Under the pieces are notes generated by a model, which saw nothing but the letters and a program-made list of their open reading frames with translations, ran no database searches and was not told the DNA's origin. From the NCBI GenBank assembly GCA_004297725.1, contig SCUS01000119.1, positions 1 to 61,357 on the forward strand: a stretch of 61,357 nt of DNA, written 5' to 3'. This DNA comes from Myxococcaceae bacterium (GTDB taxonomy: Bacteria; Myxococcota_A; Polyangia; Polyangiales; Ga0077539). The position numbers and the translations under genes were made by a program. Within the stretch, counting starts at the first letter, position 1, and each line of letters starts with the position of its first letter. Below are positions 60,518 through 61,357 of this stretch, one piece after another.

Positions 60518-61111
60518 ATGATGATCGACGTACAGCAGCGACCCCACCTGCAGGGCGAGCGGGTCTCGCTCGAAGCCCTCGACGCCTCGCGGGTCGACGG
60601 CCTCGTCGCGGCCTTCGACCCCGCGACATGGCCCGCGATCTGGCGCTGGTACAGCGTGCAGATCCCCGACGCGGCGGCGCTTCGGCGCTTCCTCGAGGGC
60701 ATCCTCCGGGAGCAGTCGGAGGGGAAGACCGTGGCCTTCGCCGTGCGCGACCGGGCCTCCGGCGCGCTCATCGGCTCGACCCGCTTCATGCACATCGACG
60801 CGCCCAACCGCCGCGTGGAGATCGGCTCCACCTGGTACGCGCCGCAGTGGCAGCGCACGTACGCCAACACCGAGGCCAAGCGGCTGATGCTGTCGCACGC
60901 CTTCGACGCCTGGGGGTGCCTCTGCGTGCAGCTCCAGACCGACGCGCTCAACGAGCGCTCCCGCCGGGCCATCGAGCGCCTCGGCGCGAGGCTCGACGGC
61001 GTGCTGCGCTCGCACCGCGTCTGCGACGACGGCCGCGTCCGAGACAGCGCCGTCTACAGCATCGTCCGCGACGAGTGGCCCGGGCTGCGCGCGCGGCTCT
61101 TCGCTCGCTAG
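60518..61111 (+). CDS. GNAT acetyltransferase, RimJ/RimL-like
   Basis: 197 residues starting at one of two ATGs (60518 or 60521). The RimJ/L layout is present: LQGERVSLEAL at the start, IGSTRFMHIDAPNRRVEIGSTWY in the middle (short quote), NTEAKRLMLSHAFDAWGC and NERSRRAIERLGARLDGVLRSHR near the end. RxxGxG is replaced by the R-T-Y-A-N-T variant typical of this subfamily. The likely substrate is the N-terminus of a protein or a small amine. Confidence 0.92.
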   Translation: MMIDVQQRPHLQGERVSLEALDASRVDGLVAAFDPATWPAIWRWYSVQIPDAAALRRFLEGILREQSEGKTVAFAVRDRASGALIGSTRFMHIDAPNRRVEIGSTWYAPQWQRTYANTEAKRLMLSHAFDAWGCLCVQLQTDALNERSRRAIERLGARLDGVLRSHRVCDDGRVRDSAVYSIVRDEWPGLRARLFAR

Positions 61112-61357
61112 AATCGACTTGTTTTCAGGGCGTTTCCGGAAAAAGAGCGCCATCCCCCGGGAGGAATGTTGACGCCCGGAATGAGAGGAGTAGAAGACGC
61201 CTCCCGCTGACGAAGCGCCCCGCAAGAGGCGCTGAACACAGAGGGAAAAAAGAAGCCGGCAACGACGAAAGAGTTGACGGCGGACGGAGAGCGAGTAAAA
61301 CCGCCCTCCCCGACGGCGAAACGGTGAAGCGAAAGCGACGCCAGCGCCGGAGGGAAA
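61112..61357 (+). other. Right-edge region without a gene
   Basis: 246 bp of A/G-rich sequence with many short purine runs, unlike the rest of the window. I see no coding frame of useful length. A weak sigma-70-like pair is present: TTGACG near 61273 and TAAAAC 16 bp later, so a promoter for a gene past the edge is possible. A small hairpin (AGCGCC...GGCGCT) is at about 61215-61235. Confidence 0.5.

Overview
The window is very GC-rich, densely coding DNA from what looks like a myxobacterium (Myxococcota, probably Polyangia or a Sandaracinus-like lineage; inferred, not proven). The pointers are many lipoproteins with Asp-rich tethers followed by CGACGxxC cysteine repeats, a DUF4388-J-domain-TPR protein, a PEGA protein, Ser/Thr kinases (one fused to a receiver domain), an NtrC-type sigma-54 activator and a GGDEF-EAL protein. 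I see no insertion sequence, prophage, CRISPR array, rRNA or replication origin. One tRNA gene is present, tRNA-Arg(ACG).

Layout. 1-3.1 kb: partial peptidase-like lipoprotein, an SDR oxidoreductase and a Cys-rich lipoprotein. 3.2-6.4 kb (minus): a branched-chain amino acid ABC operon with livM, a livG-livF gene fusion and a receiver-Xre regulator; livH and the binding protein are absent. 6.4-11.6 kb: methyltransferase, LolB/DUF4292-like lipoprotein, uppP with an overlapping membrane protein, and a DUF4388/J/TPR protein. 11.7-14.6 kb: cysS with an altered KMSKS loop, divergent from an ADP-ribosylglycohydrolase. 14.6-19.2 kb: a signalling block (receiver-Ser/Thr kinase, NtrC-like activator, receiver-histidine kinase). 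19.3-43 kb: mostly envelope proteins: lipoproteins with Asp-rich linkers (Cys-repeat, glycoside hydrolase, NHL propeller, PPC-like, M1 peptidase), a cupredoxin, a Uma2-like nuclease, a c-di-GMP protein, a PEGA protein, a Ser/Thr kinase, a YpfJ-type zinc peptidase, a Nif3-family protein, a geranylgeranyl-reductase-like flavoprotein and two transport-like or unknown membrane proteins.

43-48.8 kb (plus): a universal stress protein, then four tightly packed genes of unknown role (zinc-ribbon/PH membrane protein, lipoprotein, large propeller-like lipoprotein, unknown protein). 48.9 kb: tRNA-Arg with a promoter candidate and a strong terminator hairpin. 49-55.7 kb (minus): a small unknown protein, a DUF3037/HipA-like kinase pair, mtnA, and a tight trio of FolC/Mur-like ligase, EamA exporter and octopine/nopaline-type dehydrogenase. 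That trio next to mtnA is my best candidate for an undescribed system: it could make and export an opine-type small molecule, with mtnA recycling methylthioadenosine. 55.8-61.1 kb: the mfd-PPIase operon and a divergent GNAT acetyltransferase.

Tight packing shows in several overlaps: GTGA at livM/livGF, uppP/9062 and 44995/47697; TTGA at 43808/44425; a 4-bp overlap between the EamA and ligase genes; and zero spacing between the opine dehydrogenase and EamA genes. Most start codons were chosen by homology and context and could shift by a few codons.
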